From contig JAUPFP010000008.1 of NCBI GenBank assembly GCA_036925085.1, positions 4,397,277 through 4,461,276 on the forward strand: a stretch of DNA of 64,000 nucleotides. Direction: 5' to 3'. The notes beneath the pieces were generated by a model. The model had not been told where the DNA came from. It was given only the letters and a program-made list of their open reading frames with translations, and did no database searches. This DNA is from Brachycybe producta (lineage: Eukaryota > Arthropoda > Diplopoda > Playtdesmida > Andrognathidae). Both the position numbers and the translations under genes were made by a program. The stretch's first letter is position 1; each line of letters starts with the position of its first letter. This document shows positions 12,599 through 24,679 of this stretch, in pieces.

Positions 12599-13223
12599 TC
12601 TGGTCGTCACTTTTTTTTTGTTACCTACTTACATCCAAAAAAAAACTTGTTGTTTTTGTTGTTGTTTTTTGTTGTTGTTGTGCTTTTAGTTGTTGTTTCT
12701 ATTATTCCATCCACTTTTTTTTTCTATTCAAAACCTTTTTTTTTTGTATATATATTTCAATATATATGGTTTTTGGTCGTTCTCTGTGTATGTCTGTATT
12801 TTTTCAAGTGTGTAAATCTACTCATCTTTTTTTTTTGTTGAAAATGTAAATGGAAGGTTTTTATCATTTTTTTTTTCTTCTTCTTTTGTTATTTGCAACA
12901 AAAAAACCTGAAAAAACTAAGAAGTGTGGTTGTATTATTCTTTTTTTATGTGTTATCTTATTTTTTTTTTAGGTTTTTTCTTGTTTTTTAGGTTCTCTTT
13001 TTTGTTTTTTAAGGTCCTCTCTTGTTTTTTAGGTCCTTTCTCTTGTTTCTTAGGTCCTTTACATATAGAATGTTTGGAATGTTCTTGAAATTTTATGGAG
13101 AAACGTCAATCGTTATATTTCTCATTTGAAGAGAGATCAAAGCATCTTTCTCTCGTTCAAAATACACATTATCATCATCATAATCGTTGATTTCAGCAGT
13201 TATTGAATGTTGTTTATGGGGAA

Positions 13224-13275
13224 GGAGAAGAGAGAGAGAGAGAGAGAGATGGAGAGAGAGAGAGAGATGGAGAGA
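13224..13275. repeat. (GA)n microsatellite
   Basis: AGAGAG tracts interrupted by two ATGG motifs. Low-complexity and non-coding. Confidence 0.85.
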
Positions 13276-13332
13276 CCTCATTATATGCATAAGATTTAAA
13301 GAAGAAAAAAAATGAGCTGAGTGTAATTTCAC

Positions 13333-13921
13333 GTTGCTTTGGCAACACTGTTTGTTAGTAACCATAGTTACGGATGAACGCCACCACCACCATCACCACC
13401 ACCATTAAACCAGTCAAATATAAAGAGATGGGTTTTTGATGTAGTTTATTTATTCTTCTAACTAATATAAAAGGAAAAGGAAATGCGTGAAAAAAAGGGA
13501 AAAAGAAAAACGTCTTTAAACGTCAGAAATATTTTTATAGGTCAATCTAATCAAGGTTTTTTGTTGTTGTTGTTGAATGTGTGTTTATTATATAGAGATA
13601 TATTGAGAGGGGAAAACTAGAAGGAGGTCATTAGAGAGAGGTCATTTAATGGGTTCTTATGCGTTTTTTCGGCTGAACTTTCAGAATATAAGCTCATTAA
13701 TATCATTATGAAAAAGGAAAAGGAGTGGAGAGAGAGGGGGGATGAGATAGAGAAGTTAAGACAGAAAGTCATATGTAGAGACATCAATTTTGTTGCTATA
13801 TATGACTTTTATATATAGATTTTATTTATTAACAGCCGATGGACATCTGGTGGTGAGATTTGAAAACAAAAAGATGAAATGTGGGTTGTCATGACAACGT
13901 GGAAAGCGTTGCCATGACAAT
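13333..13921. promoter_or_regulatory. Cluster of four RFX X-box-like motifs
   Basis: Four motifs fit the bipartite RFX-type X-box pattern: GTTGCTTTGGCAAC (13333-13346), GTAACCATAGTTAC (13358-13371), GTTGTCATGACAAC (13885-13898, a perfect palindrome) and GTTGCCATGACAAT (13908-13921). They form two close pairs about 510 bp apart. In animals RFX factors bind such sites at ciliary and other genes. Function here is inferred from motif shape only. Confidence 0.4.
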
Positions 13922-14145
13922 GTAAATGCCGTTTATATTAACTGAGACTATATGGTAGCTGCTTATAATAAGGTCCTATATACTGTATATGGTTCCCGGA
14001 AATATATTTTTTAAAAAAAAATTAGGGATCAATTCGTTCAAAGTGGAGCATCGCATAATTTTCTCTTTTTTTTTTGCGTATATTTAAAGCTCATTTGTTT
14101 TTAATGTTTCTAAATCGACTATGGATTCTGTAGTTGCATCAACTG

Positions 14146-14998
14146 CAGGGTTGGCAAAAGGGGGTCCGACCCAAAAATACCCAGTGGTTTTTTTTGTGTC
14201 AGACCCACCTTAAAAAACCCAAAAAAAAAACCATGCAATACGCCAACTTTTATAATAATAAACTACAAAAAGCTAAAAAAAAAATGTAGGAATAAAATCA
14301 ACCAAAAAATTCGAATGTTTTATTTAGTTTAGCCCCATCTTATGACCACTCTTAAAACATAATAACTGTGCAAAATGAGTGGTTACATCAGACATTTATT
14401 TTTAATATCAATTACAAACTTACAATTTACAAGAAAAATCACTCTCAGTCCATAATAATTATATATATATTTTGCCAGGTCTGTGTCTCTGTGTGTCTTT
14501 CTACATGTATATATCTTTCTTTCTTTCTGCGATAACGTTGTACAACCATTGAAGCACATCGGAATTTATATAAATTTGAATAAATGAACCATTTTTTTCT
14601 TTCTCAAGGTCAACTATATGTTGCACCCTTCACATCCAAGACCCCCATGATATTAAATTGGAGAGGGGAAAAGGTTGGAAAGTGTAGAGGGGGAGAGAAA
14701 AAAGTGGGAGGGGGTGACTGAAATTGACATGAAAGGAGTAAAAAAAGAAAAAACCACGCGCATGCACACAATTGCCTGTTAATTTTGCTCCCGTCATTTA
14801 TGACGGGTTACTCCACTAGTTTATAATATACACAAAGTAAAATTAAAAGTACAAAAGTTCAAAATATAAAAAACTATTTAAACTATTTTTCTATAGAAAA
14901 AATATAAAAAAATAAAACAAATGACAACCCCAAAAAAATCCCAAAAAACCCCAGTGGGTTGGGTTTTTTTAAAAAAGCCCGGGTTTTTTCCACCCCTG
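14146..14998. mobile_element. Non-autonomous hAT-like transposon
   Basis: The ends are CAGGGTTGGCAAAAGGGG and the inverted right end finishing CCCGGGTTTTTTCCACCCCTG, followed inward by GGGTTTTTT-type runs on both sides. A perfect 8-bp duplication, ATCAACTG, flanks it (14138-14145 and 14999-15006). CAG...CTG termini with an 8-bp duplication are hallmarks of hAT elements. The interior has no transposase ORF and includes a fragment (14762-14820) homologous, inverted, to 4165-4222. Confidence 0.85.
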
Positions 14999-15006
14999 AT
15001 CAACTG

Positions 15007-18000
15007 TGACGTCACAATCAATAGGAATTTACATCATCAGAGTTATAACCTGCCTCGAGTGCAAAGCAAAGATCAGAGCTCGGAAATAAGGGCGGAAAAT
15101 AACTAAAATGGTCATACTAGGAGGGCGGCAGTTTTATTATTATTTTAGGCATAAAACTCATGAGCGCAAAATTATCAGAATGATTATAGTAAGGAGCGTC
15201 AGTTTTTGCTTGTGGCGCAAAAGTTCAGAGGCGCAGAAATATATATGCAAAATAACTAGAGTGATGATACTAAGGGGGGTGTCAGTTATATTCTTTCCTT
15301 GGGTGCGAAATTAAGGACACACCAAATAAAATTGACTATTAATATCAGAATAAATTGAAAACTGCCACTCGCTGGAAAATCGCCACTCGCTGGAAAAGCG
15401 CCACTTGCTCGCAAACCGCCACTCGCTTGAAAACTGGAACTCGTTCGTTCTCAAAGTCGCTTTTTGTAGATTTTGTTTCTGAACTTGTGTTGACAAATTT
15501 CCTGATGAGATCCTAAAGTGTCACCACACCATGAGCCACACCTTTATAATGTTGTAATTAATTAATATTCCGTGTTTGTCGCGGGTCAAAATTTCTGTAT
15601 TCTCTCAGACCTGTTTCGAAAAATCATACTGAAGTTTAGAATTAAGAGTAGGTGTTTGTGTTTTGTGTGTGTGTGTGTGGAATTTCAACGTCTTTTGGGA
15701 AGATTGACACCTAAAAAAACTAACTAGGATACTTGTTAATGTAAAATTATGTAACGGTTTCAAAATTAAACGTCAATCATATTTCTTGTTTTATATATAT
15801 ATAAAAAACATACACAAATAATAATATTCATAACTTCGAGAATGTGTTATGTAAAAAAATAAAATACACGTAAACATGTCACTGTAGATAGTAATAATTT
15901 ACATACACATTTTTAAAAACAACTTTCAAGTTACTAATTCTGAGAAATAAGATATCCATTTCGAAAGAAATTCGTAAAAACTAATTTTCTAAAGTTAAAA
16001 CTTGTTTTAAAAGGGAAAAAAAACCATCACTAAAAATAAAAAAAAAATGTTTATCAATTCCAATCTTAGGACAATTTTAATGTAAAATATAATATATATA
16101 ATATATATAATATAATGTATATATATAAAAAAAGTAGTTATGCAGTTATATCTTTTCATATTGACTGACTGACTTCGTAAAGTTTCAAAAATTCTTCAAA
16201 ATGTACGAGTTGTTTGTAATTAACAGTGGGGAAACGATTATCACGAAATGGAAGAAACCGGAATATGTTTTTTTTTCGAATTCTTGAATATTCTGTTTTT
16301 CAGAAGTAAAAATTAAGAAGAAAAACCTGAATTGTAAGTCATGTTGTAGGGCCTAATATTTGTTTTTTTTTTTTAAATAAACTATTTGTCTATAAAAAGT
16401 TTTATTTTGAAAGATATCAACATGAAAACAAGTTATCGTTTTAGTTTCTAACACACTTTCAATTTCTTCTTAATGTTACTCCTGAAACGCAGAAATAATC
16501 CAGAGTTTGAGGAGGCGAAAAAAAAAAACTTCTGGTCTCTCTTCCTTTTCGCGTTAAATGGTTTTTTTGACTCATATTATTGAATGTCAGAAACATTTCT
16601 TCAAATCTTTTTAACAAACAACAAAAAAACATTAAGAAAAAATAAGGATTAAAATAACAAAAAAAAAAGAAAGAACAAATAGAAAAATGCAATCCACATT
16701 GAATAAAAAATAGGACTGTCAATTTTAAGTATGATAGACGATTAAGAAATTCACAATATTTTCTTTAAAGAAACAGATGAGAAAAAATATCATAAATTTT
16801 ACTTTTAAAAAAAAATATCCAAAAAAACGGATTAAAAAAATTAAAACTATGTTCAAAAAATCGTTCAATTTGACAAATTTCAACTAAGCTATAAACAAGA
16901 AAATTAAACAAAAGACATGTTTTTTTTTAAACGGTCTAAAAAGTAAATTAAAATGTGTTCTTGTCTTATTGGTGTAGTGGTTAGCGTTGGTCATGGGTTC
17001 AATTCCCGGGCAGTGCGAATTATTTTTAAAATATTTCAGAAAGTGGTGGACAAACAAACAAATTATAAAAGCGAGTAAAAAAAAAGAAAGCGTGAAATTG
17101 ACAGGAAGACAAATCAAACACGTTGCTAAAATCAACTAATTCAGCAGTTGCATCATCAACTGTGACGTCATGTTCATAAGCACATACAGTATGACACATT
17201 TAATAATAATAAAAAAACATGTTTAAATTATTAATTAATTTAACTATATTTAATTCGTATTGTGTCACAATGTATATTTGTGGAAGAGAAAAAAGCTAAC
17301 CAGAGAATGAGCTATTTGGCCTACTGCTCGACTCCATATACATCCCAATGGCGTTATCGCCAGCCATCGGTGGCGTCCAAGTAGGCTAGTAGTAGTAGTA
17401 GTAGGATAAATAACCGACTTCGCTGATTAGCTAACTTCTCTACCACATGTACATGTACATCAGCGCCGTAACTAGCTAACTCTATATAATTAATTCAAGT
17501 TAAAGTGTTGTAATTCTTAACGAATTTCTGTGAGTCAAAGGCAGCGAGTGCCTAACTTACAAAACTTTTGATAGGAAGTTTTACAATTACAATTACAAAA
17601 AATACCCTGCAAGCAGCTGGTTTACCTATGGCAGAGGGATCTTAAGATCCAAGTGCTGCAAGATGCGCATTGTCATTATATAATAATTACAATAAATAAC
17701 CTGCATTGCAAAAATATAACCAAAATATAAATGCAGTCATGAAAATTTAAACAATTCATGTGTTTAATGTGTTTTTATGTAAAAGTGGCTATGGTTAGCA
17801 CTAGCTTTGACTTTTCTTAAAGTTAGCATTCATTAAGAATTTAAGAATATTATTCAGTGATAAGATTTTTTTTTGTTGAAAATCTGTGTCCTTTGATCTT
17901 TAAACTTGTTTCTTCCAACAACAACAAAAAACTGAATGATTTATTAAAACACACCTAGAATGTTTTTTTGTGACTCACTGAGGGACAATTTCAAACACCA

Positions 18001-18547
18001 CAAAGTGAAAAAAAGGACTCGTTGTCTTCAACTAAATAAATGAAGAGGGAAAAAGCTAAAATTTAATAATAAAAAAAAACCCAACGTAACAAGTGGGTAA
18101 GTTTTACTCTTTTGAAGAAGTAGAAGGAGGAGGAGAAGAGAAACTTATTTCCTGTCTTCCAAATACACATTTTCTTCTCTTAAATAAAGTGATTACCCTA
18201 GAGCAACAATTCAGCTGTTGTGTTATACACAATGAAGATAACAAGTGGGGGGAAAACCTATATTTAACGAAAAGAAAAAATAAGAAGAACATCATTAATG
18301 TTGTTCACAAAGGATCAATAACACTTTAGATTTTTTTCTTTCTGAAAATGGTTCCAAACGTATTGAATTACTTACTATTGTACTATATTATAAGCCAAAG
18401 GAAACTTCAATTGAAAAAAAAAACTAAGAGGACATCAGTGGTTAACTTGAACAGCATTTCAAAAACATATTAAAAAAAGCTAACCTTCTGCCCTTTTCAT
18501 ATTTATTATTCTTAAGTTCTATTCATAGAAACATCTTATTTATAAGG
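15007..18547. other. Non-coding AT-rich DNA
   Basis: Contains a short CGCCACTCGCTGGAAAA tandem array (about 15362-15430), several TA runs, a tRNA pseudogene and a short stretch with TAG/GTA repeats (17380-17400). No gene was recognised. Confidence 0.5.
16960..17017 (+). pseudogene. Truncated tRNA pseudogene or SINE head
   Basis: TGGTGTAGTGGTTAGCGT resembles a tRNA D-arm/A box, and GGGTTCAATTCCCGGGC fits a T-arm/B box. They are only about 15 nt apart, so the anticodon arm (about 20 nt) is missing and this cannot be a functional tRNA. A SINE-like repeat derived from a tRNA is the alternative. The isotype cannot be called. Confidence 0.5.
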
Positions 18548-19199
18548 ACTTGGATTTTTTTTAATGCAAAATCAAGCAAACGTTTCTCAATCCGTGGCTT
18601 CAAGAGCCAATTGTGAAGTAACAATCTCGTTTAGATCAACCAACAATTAGGTTTTTTTTTTTTCAATCAAAAACACTTTTTAGAAGTTAGAACTCTTTAG
18701 TTAACAACTGATAGTAACCAAGACATAACTAGTTATATAATTATAGTTTAATGTTTCCATTTCTATGACAAAATTACCTCTGGTTGAATGGACTTTGTGT
18801 CACAGTTGTGCATTTTTGTGAAAAAAAACACAAAACATCATCTCAATTTTTGACTGATTGACGAATGGCCAGTCAGTCAAAAATGGAGTGTTCTCACTGT
18901 CAGCCATGTTGTTTGTACGTGAAACCACAGGCAGTGACGTAGTTAAGCATTCAATAATGGTGGTTAACCACATTGTATCAATGCAGTTTAGTTAGCTACT
19001 TCATTCAGAAATTTAACCATGGTTAATGTAACCCAACATTCGTTTCTACTAGAAAATTAACTGAGGTTAACTTTTTAATTGAAGTTAATTTGTCTGTACT
19101 GGAAACAAGGTACAACCACCAGCCTTTTTGATAATTACTTCACAATTGGGCCACAAATTGAGAAACATTTTCTTGATGTTGCATAAAAATCCGAGCCCC
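18548..19199. mobile_element. Non-autonomous TIR transposon, diverged
   Basis: The left end (GGATTTTTTTTAATGCAAAA, then GTTTCTCAATCCGTGGC, then CCAATTGTGAAGTAA) is matched inverted at the right end (TTACTTCACAATTGG, CCACAAATTGAGAAAC, ATAAAAATCC). TIRs span roughly 75 bp with mismatches. A second palindrome (18847-18890) sits near the centre. The TTTCTCAAnnnGTGG motif resembles some hAT termini, but no target duplication was identified. Confidence 0.6.
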
Positions 19200-19469
19200 A
19201 GTTATTATTATTGTTAGACCAGAGAAAGATAGAAATAAAAGTTACATTTTCAGAAGTTGTGGTCTCTTTTAGTGTAATAAAGTCGTGGGTGTATGGGTAA
19301 ATGATGAACAAACGGGTCGATTGTGCTTGAAATTAAATGGAAGGTTTTTGTCGTTTTTCGTCTTTGTTTTTCGTCAAGCACAAAGCGATGCTGAATCATA
19401 ATTAGAAATCCACAGGAATGAAATGAATGCAGCACCAGCAGACCTCGGACATTTTTCTTCTTCATTGTG

Positions 19470-19471
<2 letters not shown>

Positions 19472-19548
<77 letters not shown>
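19472..19548. repeat. (TA)n microsatellite
   Basis: About 38 TA units, uninterrupted. Confidence 0.95.
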
Positions 19549-19551
<3 letters not shown>

Positions 19552-21489
19552 ACACAATAAGGTTGAAGCAGCAGCAGTAACACACGGAAAAGAAGATTTG
19601 ATTCAACAAAATATAATAGAAAACGTTGTTCGGATTAAGAGAAATTCTTTCTGTTCTTCGGAATGTGTTTTTCTTTCTTTTGTGTTTGTTAGTAGTTTTA
19701 AGATTTTTGAGGTTCAATGGTGCTTAAATAAAGCAATACATTTTAACATCACTTTTTTTTGGGGGGGGGGGAGTGAGAGGCTAGTTTGAACAGGAGAAGA
19801 AAAAATAAGCTGGAAAGTTGTTGTATTATTATTTTGATGTTCATAAAAAACAATAACTTTTATTACATTTTGTTTTCTTTGTTTATTTGTTGTTCGAAAA
19901 CTGTTAGGTGTTGAAAAAATAAGTAAAGCAACACCTAACAATAATTTGAAAGAGGGGCAGAAATTAGTAAAAGAGAAAATTAAAATAAAGTAAAAAGAGA
20001 AAGAGGCGGAGCTAGAAAGAGAAACAATGAAAGAGAAGTAAAAAAGAGAAGAAAAAATGAGGAAATAAAAAATGGCGGGAAAGTAGTAGTAAAAGAGGGG
20101 GTGGATAAAGTATGAATGAATCACACCCACACACACACACTCATAGTAAACAGAGGCAAAAAAGGGAGAGGCTGAAAAAAGTAAAAGAAACCCACCCACC
20201 CATAAGAGAATGACGAAGCAAGAAGAAAGTCAAAGAAAGGGGGGAAACAAAAAAGAAACCCACCCACACAAGTAAAAAGTAATAAAAAGTTTTTAAAGAA
20301 AACAAGAGAGGGGGGAAATAGAAAGACTAAACCCACCCACACACACTTTAGAAGGGTGAGCCCAAATAAGTGTACCATGTTAAATAAAAACTTTTTTACA
20401 AAATTAAATGTAATTAAAGAATGAAAAGAGTGGAAAACATACTATAAAGTGTAATAGATAGATAGATGAAGTGGTTAATTAACCTGATATAATCTGATTA
20501 CCTAGTGGAGTGTAAAATAAGAGAAAAGTAAAGTTGAACAATGAAAAAGTTTAAATGTGACACTTAAAGAAGAAAAACATATGGTTTATACTTCATACTC
20601 ACACGGTAGAAGACCACCTGTTTTACAAATAATTATGACGTCATTATAGAAAAAAAAATAAAAAGAAAGAAGGGATGGAAAAAGTGTAACAAGATACTTT
20701 TTACCATACACTCTCTTCAATATGCAAAACAGCAAAGTAATAAAAAGTTTAAAAGAAAAAGTAAAGCACATAACAGGTTCTCAACACATTAAGAAAAGGG
20801 CCGTTAATAATATATAGAGTATATTGAAGACTATAGAGAGGAAACTTATGAATGAGTATAATGAAAAGAATGGAACAATATGTGAAGTCAAACATAACCC
20901 AAAAGAGGTACCGACAAGTAGCGAAAGAGTTGTATGATGTTAGGGTTCTCAACAGAGTAGGGGTAAAAGGGCCAAAATCGTATTTAAATAGAAATACATT
21001 TCGGAGGGCCTAGAAAACCAAATAAAGGAACATTGGGAATGTTAGTCATTCAAATGAAATGTTATGAGTTGCCGAAAACTAAAACTTTCGATGAAAAGTT
21101 AAAAGGTTAACTATACTAATTCATAGAAAATGACGGTTAGTGAAAATAACAGTATGTATCGACGATCGTAAAAAAATTTATAAAAAATCCAAATTGTAAT
21201 TTTACGACCGGATGCATATTAGGCAGATGTTCGTAGAAGAAGATCAAAAGCCAGTTGACCGATTGGTTATTTTAATTTTAGAAAATTAATTCTAACCAAT
21301 CAGAATACTTAAAATTCATTTCTGACTAAACAAGATGCGATGAACATCGTATTCTAGAGAGAGTCCTACATTGGAGTTCTAGAAGAGAGGACATATGTTA
21401 TAAATTTAGTAAAAAGAAAGAAGAAAGAACTTAGAAGAAATTTAGAGGATGAGACTTAGAAGAAATTTAAAGAATAGGACTTAGAAAAA

Positions 21490-21660
21490 GTTTAAAAGGA
21501 GACTTAGAGAATTTTTGTTTAAAAGGAGACTTAGAGAATTTTTGGTTAAAAGGAGACTTAGAGAATTTTTGGTTAAAAGGAGACTTAGAGAATTTTTGGT
21601 TAAAAGGAGACTTAGAGAATTTTTGGTTAAAAGGAGACTTAGAGAATTAGTGTTTAAAAG
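21490..21660 (+). repeat. 27-bp tandem repeat in 5' LTR, about 6 copies
   Basis: The unit AAAAGGAGACTTAGAGAATT plus TTTGGTT repeats about six times. Because 27 is divisible by three, one frame stays open and reads as a repeated KRRLREFLV peptide, but there is no ATG at its beginning and no gene context. The same array is at 39360-39530 in the 3' LTR. Confidence 0.9.
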
Positions 21661-21800
21661 TGGACTTAAAGAATGTTACAGAGTCCTACATTGGAGTTCT
21701 AGAAGAGAGGACATATGTTATAGATTTAGTAAAAAGAAAGAAGAAAGACCTTAGAAGAAATTTAGAGGATGAGACTTAGAAGAAATTTAAAGAATAGGAC

Positions 21801-22600
21801 TTAGAATTATTTTGAATTGAGTTTGTGAAGTCATTTAGACTTAGAATTATTTTGAATTGAGTTTGTGAAGTCATTTAGACTTAGAATTATTTTGAATTGA
21901 GTTTGTGAAGTCATTTGGACTTAGAATTATTTTGAATTGAGTTTGTGAAGTCATTTAGACTTAGAATTATTTTGAATTGAGTTTGTGAAGTCATTTGGAC
22001 TTAGAATTATTTTGAATTGAGTTTGTGAAGTCATTTGGACTTAGAATTATTTTGAATTGAGTTTGTGAAGTCATTTGGATTTAGAATTATTTTGAATTGA
22101 GTTTGTGAAGTCATTTGGACTTAGAATTATTTTGAATTGAGTTTGTGAAGTCATTTGGACTTAGAATTATTTTGAATTGAGTTTGTGAAGTCATTTAGAC
22201 TTAGAATTATTTTGAATTGAGTTTGTGAAGTCATTTGGATTTAGAATTATTTTGAATTGAGTTTGTGAAGTCATTTGGACTTAGAATTATTTTGAATTGA
22301 GTTTGTGAAGTCATTTGGATTTAGAATTATTTTGAATTGAGTTTGTGAAGTCATTTAGACTTAGAATTATTTTGAATTGAGTTTGTGAAGTCATTTGGAC
22401 TTAGAATTATTTTGAATTCAGTTTGTGAAGTCATTTAGACTTAGAATTATTTTGAATTGAGTTTGTGAAGTCATTTGGACTTAGAATTATTTTGAATTGA
22501 GTTTGTGAAGTCATTTAGACTTAGAATTATTTTGAATTGAGTTTGTGAAGTCATTTGGACTTAGAGTTGTTTTGAGTTGAGTTTGTGAAGTGTTTTGAGA
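21801..22600 (+). repeat. 40-bp minisatellite in 5' LTR, 20 copies
   Basis: Nineteen near-identical 40-bp units (TTAGAATTATTTTGAATTGA then GTTTGTGAAGTCATTTRGAY) plus one diverged terminal unit (22561-22600). Variation is almost confined to the last four bases (AGAC, GGAC or GGAT) and one GAATTCA variant. The unit order is the same in the 3' LTR (39671-40470), so both arrays were copied from one template at the last transposition. Confidence 0.97.
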
Positions 22601-22606
22601 AATAAA
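22601..22606 (+). terminator. AATAAA poly(A) signal in LTR
   Basis: A canonical AATAAA immediately after the 40-bp array; the 3' LTR copy at 40471-40476 would be the one used for 3' end formation. It places the R/U5 boundary within a few tens of bases downstream. Not proven from sequence alone. Confidence 0.5.
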
Positions 22607-22705
22607 CCTAGGAGTTGGTTTTTCATGTAATTTGGATTTTGAGTCTGAGACCAGGAAAGTGTTTTCACGAAGCTATAATTCTCCGAAGACAACAAGAAGC
22701 CATCT

Positions 22706-22714
22706 AAGGTAAGG
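22706..22714 (+). promoter_or_regulatory. Candidate 5' splice donor in U5
   Basis: AAG|GTAAGG (GT at 22709-22710) matches the metazoan donor consensus well and lies downstream of the poly(A) signal, in the part of the LTR transcribed as 5' leader. Matching acceptors lie just before the first ORF (24676) and before env (33664). A spliced env message is normal for retroviruses and errantiviruses; use of this donor is inferred. Confidence 0.5.
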
Positions 22715-22920
22715 TTAACAACTCTTGTTATCTTTATTAGGCCCAGTCCAAGAAAATTAAAAAATTACTACCACTCACTGATAAACTACAAAACCCATTC
22801 CCTACATAAGCCTTCATTGGCTGGGAGGGTCGAACCCTAAACCCAATAGGTACTATTTGGCTGAAAGGGGAATCACAGAACACCACTGTGATAGCCGTGA
22901 AAACGGAAACTTACAAAAAG

Positions 22921-22939
22921 TGGCGCAGTCGACAGGATT
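22921..22939 (+). other. Primer binding site, tRNA-Ser type
   Basis: TGGCGCAGTCGACAGGATT begins five bases after the LTR end. It is complementary to a tRNA 3' end with a CGACTGC acceptor strand, discriminator G and CCA, the pattern of tRNA-Ser and of Ty3-type elements known to use it. Primes minus-strand DNA synthesis. Confidence 0.8.
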
Positions 22940-24670
22940 AGTTAAAAAATCGGTTGGGTGGTTGAATTGTTGTATTAGAAAGTTTTGTGGCAAAGCAATT
23001 GGAACATTAGTTGGGGTTTTGGGATGGCAATTTGATTTTTAGAGTGTATTTTATTGAAGTGTATTGTCTTTTTCCTATTATTTGGTTGGGCTAAATTTGG
23101 ATAAATAAAATTAGTTTAAGTTCAATTGGGTTGGATTGATTTTTTTTTTATTTGTTTGGTGTTTAAATAATTCATTAGTTGCTTTGGTTAACAGTTGGGT
23201 TATTTTAAAGAAGTTCAGTTGAGACAATTGAGTTGTTTTGAAGCTTATATGGTCAAAGTTAATTGAAGTTATTAGATTATGTTGATTGGGATCTAAAAAG
23301 TGAATACATGAAAAAATTTTTTTTTGGATTACAGAATAAATTGTGCATGCTTACCTTGTTTTAAAATTGATGAACAAAGAGGTTAAAGAAATGAGTATTG
23401 AGTGATAGACAGAGTTGGATTAATTTATGAAGTAAAACTGAGAATAATTTGCATGTTCTAGGGAGAATTGATTTTTAGAAAGCTGATTGAGATATTTTAT
23501 GAATTTTAATTGTAATTTTTTAGGGGTGAATTGGAATTGCGATTAACATGAGAAAATTAATTGAATTTTGAGAAAAGTTAATTGATTTGCTTCATTAAGT
23601 GTGGAATATCTTATTTGTTAATGTGTGAATTGGCTAATTCAGAAAAACTAAAAAATTTTTGGGTTTGGATTAATTAGGGTTATTTGAGGAATTCAACTGA
23701 TTGCTTATTTTGGAATTAATTATATCAAATAACATTTGTGGCTAAAAGATACTAGAAGATCTTTCACAACTTAAATGGGATTATTTTCAAAATTTTGAAA
23801 ATTATTTGTATCTTAATGAGTTTTGAATTTTTGTGTTTAGTATTTAATCTTTATTAAAATTGTAGAACCCTGCAAAATATTATTTTTTTGGGTTACTATA
23901 GGAGAATTATTGTTTGCAACTAAAACCTTTTTATTTTATGTATCTAAGACTGTTTTGTTTCATTTTTACCAAAATTGTCGAGGTTTGTCTAGTACAAGAA
24001 TTGGACTGGACAAACATAGAAATAGCAATCGAAGAGATTGCTTATTTCTTTATTGCTTTATGGGCAATTAAAGCATTCTGGGGTTAAATAAAAATACTTA
24101 CTGGTGAACAAAGAAATGAGCTGGAAATTGTTAGTGTATTGTTGCATAAAGTTAACTGACTTGTTCTGGTTTAGAGGATTTGATTGGGAGGAGGTAGATA
24201 TTACTGCTAGAGACCTCATTTATCTTTGTGTTCATCTTATCATGGTTAAAATACTTTGGGGTTAGAAGATAATGAAATTTGCAAGTCAATTAATGGTTTA
24301 ATGAAAAAAAAAAAAAAAAATTTCTGGAAGATTCTTAGGTTTACCCATATTGTTGTTGTGAGTGGATATGTTGAGTACATTATTATTGATTTTGATCAAG
24401 ATTTTTGGGGGTCCTAAAAGATATTAAGTGGCCTATTAAGTGCATGATTAAATTAAGTCATATTGCCTGAGTTGTTTTGTTTCAATTGTTTTGCAAATTG
24501 TTTTTGTATTGTACTTGTTTTTAAGATTTGCTCCCAACACACATACGCACGCTCCCATACAAAATTGCATACGTAATTGCGCATAAAGTAATTAATTGAT
24601 TAATTAGGTAATCAATTAATGGGCCTTATTAGAGTGTTTGGGGGGATGAAAGAATCGTAATAATGCTCTT
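22940..24670 (+). other. Element 1 leader, non-coding, probably intronic
   Basis: About 1.7 kb of AT-rich, G-over-C sequence without a credible ORF, ending at a strong acceptor. With the U5 donor, most of it could be removed as an intron. The packaging signal would be expected here but cannot be located by eye. Confidence 0.5.
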
Positions 24671-24676
24671 TTCCAG
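24671..24676 (+). promoter_or_regulatory. Candidate splice acceptor before first ORF
   Basis: CTCTTTTCCAG followed four bases later by the ATG at 24680. The pyrimidine tract plus CAG and the position just upstream of an initiator suggest a real 3' splice site feeding the accessory-gene message. Confidence 0.55.
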
Positions 24677-24679
24677 GTT

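Larger units (their letters stand above)
19902..22915 (+). repeat. Element 1 5' LTR
   Basis: 3,014 bp from TGTTAGGTG to GAAACTTACA, repeated at 37772-40785. The first 480 bp are purine-rich on the + strand, with CACCC-type clusters at about 20125, 20189, 20258 and 20331 spaced about 70 bp. Later parts contain a duplicated ~125-bp block (21361-21485 and 21680-21804), six 27-bp repeats and twenty 40-bp repeats. A poly(A) signal and a splice donor follow. Short ORFs in it look like by-products of repeats and purine bias. Confidence 0.95.

Noticed and set aside
13381..13406. CCACCACCACCATCACCACC triplet repeat as a possible coding His/Thr or His/Pro tract
   Set aside because: No surrounding open frame; simple trinucleotide repeat.
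17290..17660. Possible SINE-like stretch with GC-richer segments
   Set aside because: No A/B boxes or tail pattern clear enough; left undescribed beyond the gap note.
19714..20378. Minus-strand frames rich in Phe/Leu/Ser in the LTR
   Set aside because: Complement of a purine-rich block; composition artefact, repeated in the 3' LTR.
21515..21754. 79-codon frame with repeated VKRRLREFL in the LTR
   Set aside because: A result of the 27-bp tandem repeat being divisible by three. No ATG at its beginning, and it lies in LTR regulatory DNA.
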